DNA of 12,615 bases from NCBI GenBank assembly GCA_947174725.1, contig CAMWKA010000021.1, forward strand, positions 1-12,615, given 5' to 3'. Positions 6,084-12,556 of this stretch are shown in pieces. The position numbers and the translations under genes were made by a program. Below the pieces are notes generated by a model, which was not told the DNA's origin, ran no database searches, and saw nothing but the letters and a program-made list of their open reading frames with translations. The DNA comes from an uncultured Lachnospiraceae bacterium (GTDB taxonomy: Bacteria; Bacillota; Clostridia; Lachnospirales; Lachnospiraceae). The first letter of the stretch is position 1. Each line of letters opens with the position of its first letter.

Positions 6084-7513
6084 TTATTAATAGTAACATA
6101 TAATCTACGTGTTCCAAACATCAACGCTGCCTCATGGGTTTCAAAATATACATCGATATGATTCTGTCTGACAGCGCCGCCGCAATCCTCTGCAATATAA
6201 TCTCCCATGCCGTCAATATGTACGCTTGTACCATAAGGAATGACCGTCGGATCGACCGCAATCGTCCTCCCCTGCTGCGGGATCGCTCCCGTTGATGTCC
6301 TTGCTTCACGTCCTGTTACTTCCGGGCTGTAATTGCCACAACAGATCTTGCACGAACAATACGCTGTCACAGTAAACAAAACCGGCTCCGCGCCAAGTTT
6401 TGATATATCCGCCTTATCAACGAGAACATCTTCCAACACATATCCCGTGATGCCATCATATTGCACCATGGTATATCCGCCGGCAGTCTCTCCCAGACTG
6501 ATCACATCTGCTCCCGCTGGAAGCGTTGTGATCCATCCCCCCTCCGCAGAAGGAGATGTCCTCATATTAGCGCGACTGCGGATTTCATATTCCATACCGC
6601 CTGTCACGGTTCCCGCTGTTCTTACCGCCGCTTCCGCCTGTGCAGCAGATGCTACGATCGTCTGTACCTCGATCATATTAGATACAGCTGCTACATCTTC
6701 CACCTCTACAGAGACCGATGTAGATATTTCGTCCCGGTTAGACAAGATTCCTCTTTGCGCCATCAGTGTGATTCCGCTGTTATTTCTCCCCCCCCTGCCG
6801 GAATTTTGCATCTCCCGCGTCGTAACCGTGGATGCAATACCGCTGTCCGAAGCCATGGAATCTCCCAGATCCAGAAGCTTTGTATAAATATATCCTGTCT
6901 GTCCCTGATAAGAGATATGCGTAAATCCGTTTTCACCTTCATCCAAAAAGGTCACCTTCGTCCCCTCCGGAACGGTAGTCAGTCTCCTAGTTTCTATCGA
7001 GGGGCCGTCACGCAGATTGGCATTGACCAGCACCTCTACCCGCAATTCCTCCATCGCCTGCGCCGTAGTCGGCTCCGCGGAAAAAGCATTCGTCAGACCA
7101 CCAAGTCCCGTTACGCTTCCGAGAATCATGGAGTGGTTGTATTCATTCACAATGGGTTCCATCTGACTACCGCTTCGTTCAGCCGGCGCAGCTTCCTCCG
7201 CAACGGACGGTACGTTTATCATCCGCCGGATACATCCGGAATAAATATATCCCGTCACCCCTTCATACACGATCTCGCAAAATTCCGTATCATCCGTCCC
7301 CAGACATCTGACTACGGCCCCCTGTGGAATCGTCATCACCCAGGCTCCATTGATTGACGGTTCTGCACGCATATTAGAACGCGCAAGGACTTCATATATG
7401 TTATTGTCATCCGCATCCATGCCCCGGTTCTCTGCTGCTGTTGCGGGAATCCCGGAACATAAGATAAGAAATGCCAGAAATACCGCTCCGCATTTTCTCA
7501 CCAGTGAACTCAT
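6080..7513 (-). CDS. Secreted protein with three SH3b domains and a C-terminal 3D domain
   Basis: Probably a cell-wall-bound peptidoglycan-active protein. Residues 1-27 form a signal peptide (basic start, hydrophobic core, likely cleavage after ATAA); the C19 context lacks a proper lipobox. Three bacterial SH3 domains sit near 38-97, 156-215 and 306-365, each with the motif S/A-N-x-R-x-x-P-S and an ending like G-x-T-G-Y-I/V. The C-terminal 3D domain (about 378-477) has its three aspartates at D421 (VDP), D443 (EDCGG) and D454 (HIDVYF). It also has the cysteine-rich segment YCSCKICCG and the T-G-x-x-A motif usual in clostridial 3D proteins. The 3D fold is related to the MltA lytic transglycosylase barrel and to Sps/Rpf-like proteins. 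The ATG at 7513 follows GGGGAGG at good spacing. The gene has its own promoter and a leader hairpin. The exact bond cleaved, if any, cannot be told from the sequence. Confidence 0.9.
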   Translation of the reverse strand: MSSLVRKCGAVFLAFLILCSGIPATAAENRGMDADDNNIYEVLARSNMRAEPSINGAWVMTIPQGAVVRCLGTDDTEFCEIVYEGVTGYIYSGCIRRMINVPSVAEEAAPAERSGSQMEPIVNEYNHSMILGSVTGLGGLTNAFSAEPTTAQAMEELRVEVLVNANLRDGPSIETRRLTTVPEGTKVTFLDEGENGFTHISYQGQTGYIYTKLLDLGDSMASDSGIASTVTTREMQNSGRGGRNNSGITLMAQRGILSNRDEISTSVSVEVEDVAAVSNMIEVQTIVASAAQAEAAVRTAGTVTGGMEYEIRSRANMRTSPSAEGGWITTLPAGADVISLGETAGGYTMVQYDGITGYVLEDVLVDKADISKLGAEPVLFTVTAYCSCKICCGNYSPEVTGREARTSTGAIPQQGRTIAVDPTVIPYGTSVHIDGMGDYIAEDCGGAVRQNHIDVYFETHEAALMFGTRRLYVTINN

Positions 7514-7525
7514 AATGATCCTCCC

Positions 7526-7559
7526 CTGCCGTCACCTCTCCTAAAAGAGTCTACGGCAG
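7526..7559 (-). promoter_or_regulatory. Leader hairpin abutting the ribosome binding site of the SH3/3D gene
   Basis: CTGCCGT and ACGGCAG form a 7-bp stem in the 5' leader, enclosing 20 bases that can form an inner CTCT/AGAG pairing. The 3' arm touches the GGGGAGG ribosome binding site directly. No T-run follows. The layout is compatible with control of translation initiation or mRNA stability; that is inference. Confidence 0.5.
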
Positions 7560-7579
7560 TCCTATTTTGGGATAATATC

Positions 7580-7608
7580 ATCATATAGTTTCATTTCGCT
7601 TATGTCAA
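7580..7608 (-). promoter_or_regulatory. Sigma-A promoter of the SH3/3D gene
   Basis: TTGACA (7603-7608), a 17-base spacer and TATGAT (7580-7585) lie 67 bases before the start codon. This is a near-consensus promoter, pointing away from the tRNA-Gly promoter about 130 bases to the right. Confidence 0.85.
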
Positions 7609-7734
7609 CCGCTAGATAATGGGGCTGAAAATACCATTTTTTTACATATTTTGTGCCTTATATATTTTCCGAAAAGAAAAAGATAACAGCGCCATGGAAA
7701 GAAAAATTAATATTTCAAAAAAAGAAAAAAATAA

Positions 7735-7763
7735 TTGACAAATTATGATTGGTGTAGTATAGT
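7735..7763 (+). promoter_or_regulatory. Sigma-A promoter of tRNA-Gly
   Basis: TTGACA (7735-7740), a 17-base spacer and TATAGT (7758-7763) lie about 31 bases before the tRNA. The A-rich tract just upstream (about 7716-7734) resembles an UP element, as expected for a strong stable-RNA promoter. Confidence 0.88.
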
Positions 7764-7794
7764 ATGAATTGTCTGTGAGAGCAGATACAGATGT

Positions 7795-7867
7795 GCGATA
7801 GTGGTGCAGTTGGTAGCACACGACCTTGCCAAGGTTGAGCTCGCGGGTTCGAGTCCCGTCTATCGCT
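7795..7867 (+). tRNA. tRNA-Gly (anticodon GCC)
   Basis: A complete 73-base cloverleaf. The acceptor arm is GCGATAG/CTATCGC with discriminator T73. The D arm is GTGC/GCAC. The anticodon stem is CGACC/GGTTG with loop TTGCCAA, giving anticodon GCC at 7828-7830. The T arm is GCGGG/CCCGT with loop TTCGAGT. CCA is not encoded. It reads GGC and GGU codons. Confidence 0.97.
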
Positions 7868-7874
7868 CTATAAT

Positions 7875-7921
7875 GGGGGTTTGACAACAATATCTTTTTG
7901 ATTGTCAGATCCTTTTATTTT
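7875..7921 (+). terminator. Likely terminator of tRNA-Gly
   Basis: GGGGGTTTGACAA can pair with TTGTCAGATCCTT (13 pairs, including several G-U) around a 14-base loop. The T-rich stretch TTATTTTG follows. It begins 8 bases past the tRNA. The wobble pairs make it weaker than a textbook terminator. Confidence 0.6.
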
Positions 7922-8031
7922 GTTGAGAATCCTAAAATATCCCAATAACTATTGATATCCCTACCGACGATGATGGGAAACGCAAGAATCGCATTCTTGA
8001 CAAATAACCCGGTAAACCAAAGGAGATCGCT

Positions 8032-8277
8032 ATGATTACGAAAACGATTAAAATCGAAAAGGTTTTGGGAATTGATTTGATACCGTATCTGGTACAGTCC
8101 GCATGTCATTACGAAGCTTCCCTGTACATTATTGATCAGGACAAAAAAATCAACATGAAAAGCATTATGGGAATGTCTATCCTCAAGTTAACTGAAGGAA
8201 AGACTTTGGAACTGACTGCCGACGGCGCTGATGAAGAAATAGCGATCCAGGAACTGTCAGGCTGTTTCTTAAGATAG
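8032..8277 (+). CDS. HPr-fold protein lacking the phospho-acceptor histidine (Crh-like)
   Basis: HPr is the phosphocarrier of the sugar phosphotransferase system; Crh of Bacilli is a paralogue that keeps only the regulatory serine. This 81-residue product aligns with HPr by eye over its full length. It keeps the conserved regulatory block K-x-x-N-x-K-S-I-M-G (here KKINMKSIMG, residues 38-47), so Ser44 corresponds to Ser46. A helix like DEEIAIQEL follows near the end. The active-site block GLHARP of HPr reads G13-I-D15-L-I-P18, so the histidine is Asp and the arginine is Ile; it cannot act as a normal phosphocarrier. The ATG has AAAGGAG 6 bases upstream. It lies downstream of tRNA-Gly and converges on the GH3 gene with a 21-base gap. 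I found no convincing promoter of its own. A role in catabolite regulation through Ser44 is inference. Confidence 0.8.
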   Translation: MITKTIKIEKVLGIDLIPYLVQSACHYEASLYIIDQDKKINMKSIMGMSILKLTEGKTLELTADGADEEIAIQELSGCFLR

Positions 8278-8300
8278 TCTTTTACTTTATCCCGCTATCT
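8272..8300. other. Dyad spanning the convergent gene ends
   Basis: AGATAG (8272-8277) and CTATCT (8295-8300) form an inverted repeat covering the stop codons of the HPr-like gene and the GH3 gene. Neither direction has a T-run afterwards, so a bidirectional terminator is possible but unproven. Confidence 0.3.
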
Positions 8301-9630
8301 AATCTGCCATCTTAATCGTATAAATTCTGGTAAGCGACTCATCTATCCTCTCTTCCGTAAGCGTACCATCAGCAACTGCTGCCAACACTGCCGCATATGC
8401 ATCCGCGACATTGGCCGGCTTCATGATCATATCGGCTCCTGCCTGCAATGCCATAACTGCAGCTTCTCCGGCAGTATAATGATCCGTGATCGCCTTCTGA
8501 TCCAAATCCGCCGTAATAACAACGCCCTGGAAACCTAACTCTCCACGAAGTATATCAGTGATCATCACGGAAGACAGAGAACAGGGAACCGTTTCCTCTG
8601 CCACCGTCATGTTAGACACCATAACCATCTCCGCTCCCGCCGTAATACCTGCAGAAAAAGGCTGAAAATCAGAGGAGCGCATTTCATCTAACGTTTTTTC
8701 TGTCGTCGCAGTGCCATTTGCCGGATCACCGGTCAACGACCCCTGTCCCGGAAATGCCGTCAGACAGGTGATGATACCATAATCGCTCTGCCCATTTACC
8801 GCTGAGGGAATCATGGATGTTACAATGTCAACATCCGTATTAAACGCACGCTCCCCCAGATAGGAGCCTTCCACCGGCACATCGCATACCGGTCCAAGAT
8901 TAACATCGACTCCATATTCATTCAGGTAAGATCCTATTGCCATATAAGCCTGATAAGCATTGCCCGTATCTCCGGAAGTTCAGATCTCTCCGGCTGCCTG
9001 CTGCGCTGTTACACCGGTTGCGCTGCCTGCAATAACATTGACTGCACCTTCCTCCCGCACAATCATCCAAAGCTCCTGATTATAAAGCTCCTGATACATA
9101 TTTTTTGTATTTGCCAGCATCTCTTTAAACTGATCTGTGCTCTGAACATTTTGTGCTGAATATACAATCCCGCCTACCGCGTATTCTCCCAGAGCGGTAC
9201 GTGTTCCATCTCCGGCCCGGGTCGCTGTGGCCACTCCGGTAATGGACTCCGGTGTAACCACGAACAGATTTGCCACCTTCTGCTCCAAGGTCATGGAACT
9301 TATGTAAGCCGCGATCTCCTCCTGCAATGGATCGACCGGTTCCTCAATCGGCGCCTCATTCTCTGAAATCATTTCTTCCGGCGTAGAGATCACACCGGAA
9401 CCTTCCGCCGTTTCCGGGTCAGTGATCTGGTTATTCGATGTAATAATCTGCTGATTTCCCGATTTAAAATGATCTATCAAAAACCGGATACCAACATATC
9501 CGCCCGCGAATATCCCTATGATCAAAAGCACCAGCACCAGATACGCTATGATCTGATTTCTGATCCTTCTTCTTCTTCTTTCTTCCCTGCGGGAATCACG
9601 ATTTCTCCCCGAATGATTTTCCTTCGCCAT
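8299..9630 (-). pseudogene. Membrane-anchored glycoside hydrolase family 3 protein, broken by an in-frame TGA and catalytically degenerate
   Basis: An ancestor of NagZ/beta-hexosaminidase type would cleave glycosides at the outer face of the membrane. Reading one frame through, there are 443 residues with a stop (TGA, 8980-8982) at position 217. Both halves share the frame, so this is a nonsense change, not a frameshift. Residues 1-26 are basic, 27-50 a membrane anchor, 55-100 an acidic linker, and 101 onward the GH3 domain (SMTLEQKVANLF). Family motifs are eroded: the usual D-E-E-G-G reads R192-E-E-G-A; K-H-F-P-G reads T-A-F-P-G (291-295); the D-x-H dyad reads D302-P-A304; the nucleophile Asp of I-T-D reads Ala374. 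The family usually has Gly at the stop position, so a GGA-to-TGA change fits. The upstream ribosome site is weak (AAAGG, about 14 bases away). It has its own promoter. The N-terminal half could still yield a 216-residue anchored fragment. Confidence 0.82.
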
Positions 9631-9706
9631 GATCTATAACCGTGCCTTTCCATCACCCAACTAATATCAGCATCAAAGAATGACCGTACCTGCATCCAAT
9701 ATTTCA

Positions 9707-9736
9707 TTGACATATATTGACACATATCGACAAATA
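9707..9736. repeat. Three 10-bp direct repeats in the GH3 leader
   Basis: On the plus strand TTGACATATA, TTGACACATA and TCGACAAATA follow one another without gaps. The 10-bp period puts each unit on the same face of the helix. They lie a few bases downstream of the -10 box of the GH3 promoter, where a bound protein could block transcription. Confidence 0.7.
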
Positions 9737-9747
9737 CAACCGATTCA

Positions 9748-9776
9748 ATCATACCATTTCTATAGGAGTTACGCAA
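9748..9776 (-). promoter_or_regulatory. Likely promoter of the GH3 gene
   Basis: TTGCGT (9771-9776), a 17-base spacer and TATGAT (9748-9753) lie 118 bases before the GH3 start codon, leaving a leader of about 110 bases that contains the 10-bp repeats. The spacing is ideal; the -35 is a partial match. Confidence 0.6.
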
Positions 9777-9828
9777 GATAAAAATATTATGTAAATCGTG
9801 AATTTTCCATTTGATAAAAAGAATTGGT

Positions 9829-9894
9829 AAAAACAGAAATCCGACGCCGCCCTTTCTGCAGGACAGCGCCGGAATCGTTCCGTATTTTCTGTTT
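9829..9894 (-). terminator. Long terminator of the hom-lysC unit
   Basis: On the minus strand AAACAGAAA pairs with TTTCTGTTT as an outer stem, the latter running into a T-run. Inside it TCCGGCGCTGTCC pairs with GGGCGGCGTCGGA around an 8-base loop (13 pairs, three G-U). It begins 19 bases past the lysC stop. Confidence 0.85.
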
Positions 9895-9912
9895 CAGTTT
9901 TCACATACTCTG

Positions 9913-10389
9913 TCAGTCCGCCAGACCAAAAATATCATGCGCCGCATTGACCGCCTTTTCCACTTCCTTCTCGTCAATCAGCACCGTAACGCGGATCTCA
10001 GAGGTAGAGATCATCTTAATGTTGATATTGCTGTTGTATAAGCACTCGAACATCTTTGCAGCCACGCCCGGATTACTCATCATGCCGGCGCCGACGATGG
10101 ATACTTTGGCAACGCCCTTTTCACATTCCAGCTTCTGATATTTCAGCCTTGATTTATTATCCTCGATCACCTTCACTGCATCATCCGCGTAATCTCCGAC
10201 TACCGTAAACGCAATATCCTGCGTATTGTCACGTCCTACAGACTGCAGGATCATATCGACGTTGATATTGGCTGACGCCAGCGCGTCAAACAACCGGAAC
10301 GCTGTTCCCGGCTTATCGCTCAATCCCACTACTGATATCTTTGCACAATTCTTATCAGATGCCACACCGCTGATTAACATTCTCTCCAC
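9913..10389 (-). CDS. Candidate internally initiated regulatory (beta) subunit of aspartokinase
   Basis: In Bacillus subtilis the aspartokinase II gene encodes a second, in-frame product from an internal start, made of the C-terminal ACT domains, which forms an alpha2-beta2 enzyme. Here a perfect AAGGAGG (10398-10404) lies 8 bases before an in-frame GTG at codon 245. Starting there gives 158 residues beginning MERMLISG and covering exactly the two ACT domains. The length and position match the known arrangement. The site could be chance, because K-E-E codons readily spell AAGGAGG, but the spacing and the domain boundary make it credible. An ATG three codons on is a less well spaced alternative. 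Confidence 0.55.
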   Translation of the reverse strand: MERMLISGVASDKNCAKISVVGLSDKPGTAFRLFDALASANINVDMILQSVGRDNTQDIAFTVVGDYADDAVKVIEDNKSRLKYQKLECEKGVAKVSIVGAGMMSNPGVAAKMFECLYNSNINIKMISTSEIRVTVLIDEKEVEKAVNAAHDIFGLAD

Positions 10390-11121
10390 TTTTACTTCCT
10401 CCTTCAATACTGTTCCTTCTTCATTGGTCAGACTGGAGCGAACCACCAGCTGAACACCATATTTCTTTGCCATTTCTACCGAACGGTTATGAAGCACTCC
10501 TGCTCCAAGCGTTGCAAGATCAAGCATCTCATCATATGTGATCTCCGTAAGCTTCTTTGCGTTCTTTACGATACGCGGATCTGCCGTATAGACGCCGTCC
10601 ACATCCGTATAGATCTCGCAGGCATCCGCCTTTAGCGCTGCCGCCAGCGCTACCGCCGTCGTATCTGAGCCTCCGCGTCCAAGCGTCGTATAATCGCCAT
10701 ACTTATTGATTCCTTGGAATCCCGTAACAATCACGATCTTTCTCTGATCCAGCTCATGACGGATCCGTTCCGTATCGATCCTCTTCAATCTCGCATTGGA
10801 ATAGTTGGAAGTCGTGTGCATGGCTACCTGAAACGCATTCAGCGAAATCGCCGGAACGCCGAGCATATCAAACGCCATCGCCGCCAAAGCCACACTGGTC
10901 TGCTCTCCTGTAGTTAAGAGCATATCCATCTCGCGTTTTGAGGGATTGTGATTGATATTCTTTGCCATTTCAATCAGTTCATCCGTCATCTTTCCCATTG
11001 CGGAAAGAACAACCACAACATCATTGCCCTTTTGATACTCGTCTATACACCGCCTTGCCACATTATAGATCCTTTCTTTGTTGGCAACCGAAGTACCTCC
11101 AAATTTCTTTACAATTAACAT
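9913..11121 (-). CDS. lysC: Aspartokinase
   Basis: Aspartokinase phosphorylates L-aspartate with ATP, the first step to lysine, threonine, methionine and diaminopimelate. The 402-residue length is that of the monofunctional class. The catalytic domain starts with the signature K6-F-G-G-T-S11, and T-L-G-R-G-G-S-D-T-T occurs at about 146-155. Two ACT domains close the protein: about 258-325 (including DKPGTAFRLFDALASANINV) and 339-400 (including NPGVAAKMFECLYNSNINIK). These are expected to bind an end-product amino acid for feedback; which one cannot be told. The ATG at 11121 has AAGG 7 bases upstream. It follows hom by 83 bases with no strong promoter between, so co-transcription is likely. 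A candidate internal start for a beta subunit is listed separately. A terminator follows. Confidence 0.96.
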   Translation of the reverse strand: MLIVKKFGGTSVANKERIYNVARRCIDEYQKGNDVVVVLSAMGKMTDELIEMAKNINHNPSKREMDMLLTTGEQTSVALAAMAFDMLGVPAISLNAFQVAMHTTSNYSNARLKRIDTERIRHELDQRKIVIVTGFQGINKYGDYTTLGRGGSDTTAVALAAALKADACEIYTDVDGVYTADPRIVKNAKKLTEITYDEMLDLATLGAGVLHNRSVEMAKKYGVQLVVRSSLTNEEGTVLKEEVKVERMLISGVASDKNCAKISVVGLSDKPGTAFRLFDALASANINVDMILQSVGRDNTQDIAFTVVGDYADDAVKVIEDNKSRLKYQKLECEKGVAKVSIVGAGMMSNPGVAAKMFECLYNSNINIKMISTSEIRVTVLIDEKEVEKAVNAAHDIFGLAD

Positions 11122-11187
11122 ATCCCCGCCTTCTTTCCTTTCTTACATTGTTATAGCACGTCTTTTGGACATTCTATCTGATCATTG

Positions 11188-11204
11188 ATATGATTTTATC
11201 ATAT
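11188..11204. other. AT-only dyad between hom and lysC
   Basis: ATATGAT-TTT-ATCATAT, a perfect 7-bp dyad beginning immediately past the hom stop codon. It has no T-run in the hom direction and no G-C core, so it is not a convincing terminator; it might be an operator or chance. Confidence 0.3.
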
Positions 11205-12416
11205 TTATAATCTTATCATACTGATGATCTCTGTAAATCCTGCTGCCGCTTCCTGATATTCCCGCTCGCTCATCTCCCCCGTCAGGACAGCGAACTCATC
11301 CGCCGCTTCCGGAACCTGCACCGCCTGTACCTTGCCGAATGTATCTTCCGCCTTCTGCTGCAGCGCTTCAGGGTTCCCTTTGATTCTGACCAGATACCGC
11401 TGCCGGAATGCTCCGTTTTCCGTCAGTTTCTTTTCCGTCTCGTCCCACGCTGCCGGAATACTTGTGCCAAGCTTCTTCACACACTCTACCACATCTCCGA
11501 CCACTGCGCTTGCGGTAGGCAGCTTTCCTGCCCCCCTTCCGTAATACAAAGAAGTATCTAACATATTGCTGTGTATCTGGATTCCATTAAATACGTCATT
11601 TACACTTGCAATCGGACTATATGACGGCACAAGTCTGGGACTTACCATGGCAAACTCGCCTTCCTGCGTATTCACGGAAAGACCGATCAATTTGATCTTG
11701 CAGTCGATCGCTTTGGCATATGCAAAATCCCTCGGCGTGATCTTTGTGATTCCTTCTGTATAGATCTGTTTGTAATCCACGTTATGTCCGTATAATATAG
11801 AAGAAAGGATCGCGATTTTCCTGCAGGCGTCATGCCCTTCAACATCTGCTGCAGGATTACGCTCCGCATAGCCAAGCTCCTGCGCCTCTTTTAATATCAT
11901 ATCAAAATCGGAGCCGTCCCGTTCCATTTTGGTCAGGATATAATTCGTCGTTCCGTTTAAAATGCCCTCGATCCGATCGATCTTTTCTGCTGTCAGCGCA
12001 TCATTCATCGTGCGTATGATTGGAATCCCGCCGCCTACGCTTGCTTCAAACAGATAACTGCACTGATGCTCTCCCGCGATCCGCATCAATTCCGCGCCAT
12101 GAGCCGCCACCAGTTCTTTATTGGAAGTGCATACGCTCTTTCCGCTCGTCAGCGCTTTTTTCGTAAATGTATATGCAGGTTCAATACCGCCCATTGTCTC
12201 ACAGATCACTTTGATCTCAGGGTCCGTCAGGATGACATCCACATCATGCACGATCCTTTCCTGGATTGGATCTCCTTGGAAATCTCTGATATCCAATACA
12301 TATTTTACACGGATCTCGTCTCCTGCTCTCCTGCCAATCTCCTTTTGGTTGGTCTCCAGGACTTCTACAACACCGCTGCCCACAGTCCCATACCCAAATA
12401 CCGCAACCTGAACCAT
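11205..12416 (-). CDS. hom: Homoserine dehydrogenase
   Basis: This cytoplasmic enzyme reduces aspartate semialdehyde to homoserine with NAD(P)H, the branch point to threonine and methionine. The 403-residue product has the Rossmann motif G8-Y-G10-T-V-G13 at the N-terminus and TSNKELVA with K100. The family signature ILNGTTNYIL occurs at 152-161, and the catalytic stretch N-P-x-x-D191-x-x-G-x-D196-x-x-x-K200 follows. A C-terminal ACT-like domain occupies about residues 340-403 and is expected to sense threonine; it is the shortest usual form. The ATG at 12416 has AAGG 7 bases upstream. Two tandem promoters precede it and lysC follows, so the pair forms an aspartate-pathway unit. No leader peptide, T-box or riboswitch is evident in the short leader. 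Confidence 0.96.
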   Translation of the reverse strand: MVQVAVFGYGTVGSGVVEVLETNQKEIGRRAGDEIRVKYVLDIRDFQGDPIQERIVHDVDVILTDPEIKVICETMGGIEPAYTFTKKALTSGKSVCTSNKELVAAHGAELMRIAGEHQCSYLFEASVGGGIPIIRTMNDALTAEKIDRIEGILNGTTNYILTKMERDGSDFDMILKEAQELGYAERNPAADVEGHDACRKIAILSSILYGHNVDYKQIYTEGITKITPRDFAYAKAIDCKIKLIGLSVNTQEGEFAMVSPRLVPSYSPIASVNDVFNGIQIHSNMLDTSLYYGRGAGKLPTASAVVGDVVECVKKLGTSIPAAWDETEKKLTENGAFRQRYLVRIKGNPEALQQKAEDTFGKVQAVQVPEAADEFAVLTGEMSEREYQEAAAGFTEIISMIRL

Positions 12417-12498
12417 ACGACTACCTTACCTTTCATCCTGCTCTCCATTGCACGTTCTAAAATAAACATGTATAAGAATCGCGCAATCTATGTATCCT

Positions 12499-12526
12499 AC
12501 TATATAGGAAAATCTCATAACGTCAA
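12499..12526 (-). promoter_or_regulatory. Promoter P1 of hom (proximal)
   Basis: TTGACG (12521-12526), a 16-base spacer and TATAGT (12499-12504) lie 82 bases before the hom start codon. The spacer is one base short of ideal. Confidence 0.65.
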
Positions 12527-12527
12527 G

Positions 12528-12556
12528 ATTTTACCATAATTATCGAACATACGCAA
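12528..12556 (-). promoter_or_regulatory. Promoter P2 of hom (distal)
   Basis: TTGCGT (12551-12556), a 17-base spacer and TAAAAT (12528-12533). Its -10 box lies one base before the -35 of P1, a tandem arrangement in which the two could not be occupied at once. The -35 hexamer is the same TTGCGT as in the GH3 promoter. Confidence 0.5.

Noticed and set aside
6461..7357. Plus-strand ORF of 298 codons
   Set aside because: It lies wholly opposite the SH3/3D gene, whose domains are clear; composition is His/Arg/Cys/Ser-rich as expected of a shadow frame.
7642..7890. Minus-strand ORF of 82 codons with GTRTRELNLGKVVCYQLHHYRTS
   Set aside because: It is the antisense of tRNA-Gly; this peptide type is a well-known false annotation over tRNA genes.
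7923..7951. Possible promoter TTGAGA-17-TAACTA for the HPr-like gene
   Set aside because: The -10 matches the consensus at only two of six bases, so it was not called; the real promoter remains unseen.
7937..7961. Two copies of ATATCCC 18 bases apart before the HPr-like gene
   Set aside because: Only 7 bases long in AT-rich DNA, with no promoter nearby to make an operator meaningful.
8980..8982. Selenocysteine at the GH3 TGA
   Set aside because: The aligned residue in the family is Gly, not Cys, and no selenoprotein logic exists for GH3.
9546..9776. Minus-strand ORF of 76 codons overlapping the GH3 start
   Set aside because: It runs through the GH3 promoter and leader in another frame, has no recognisable domain, and would start at the mapped -35 region.
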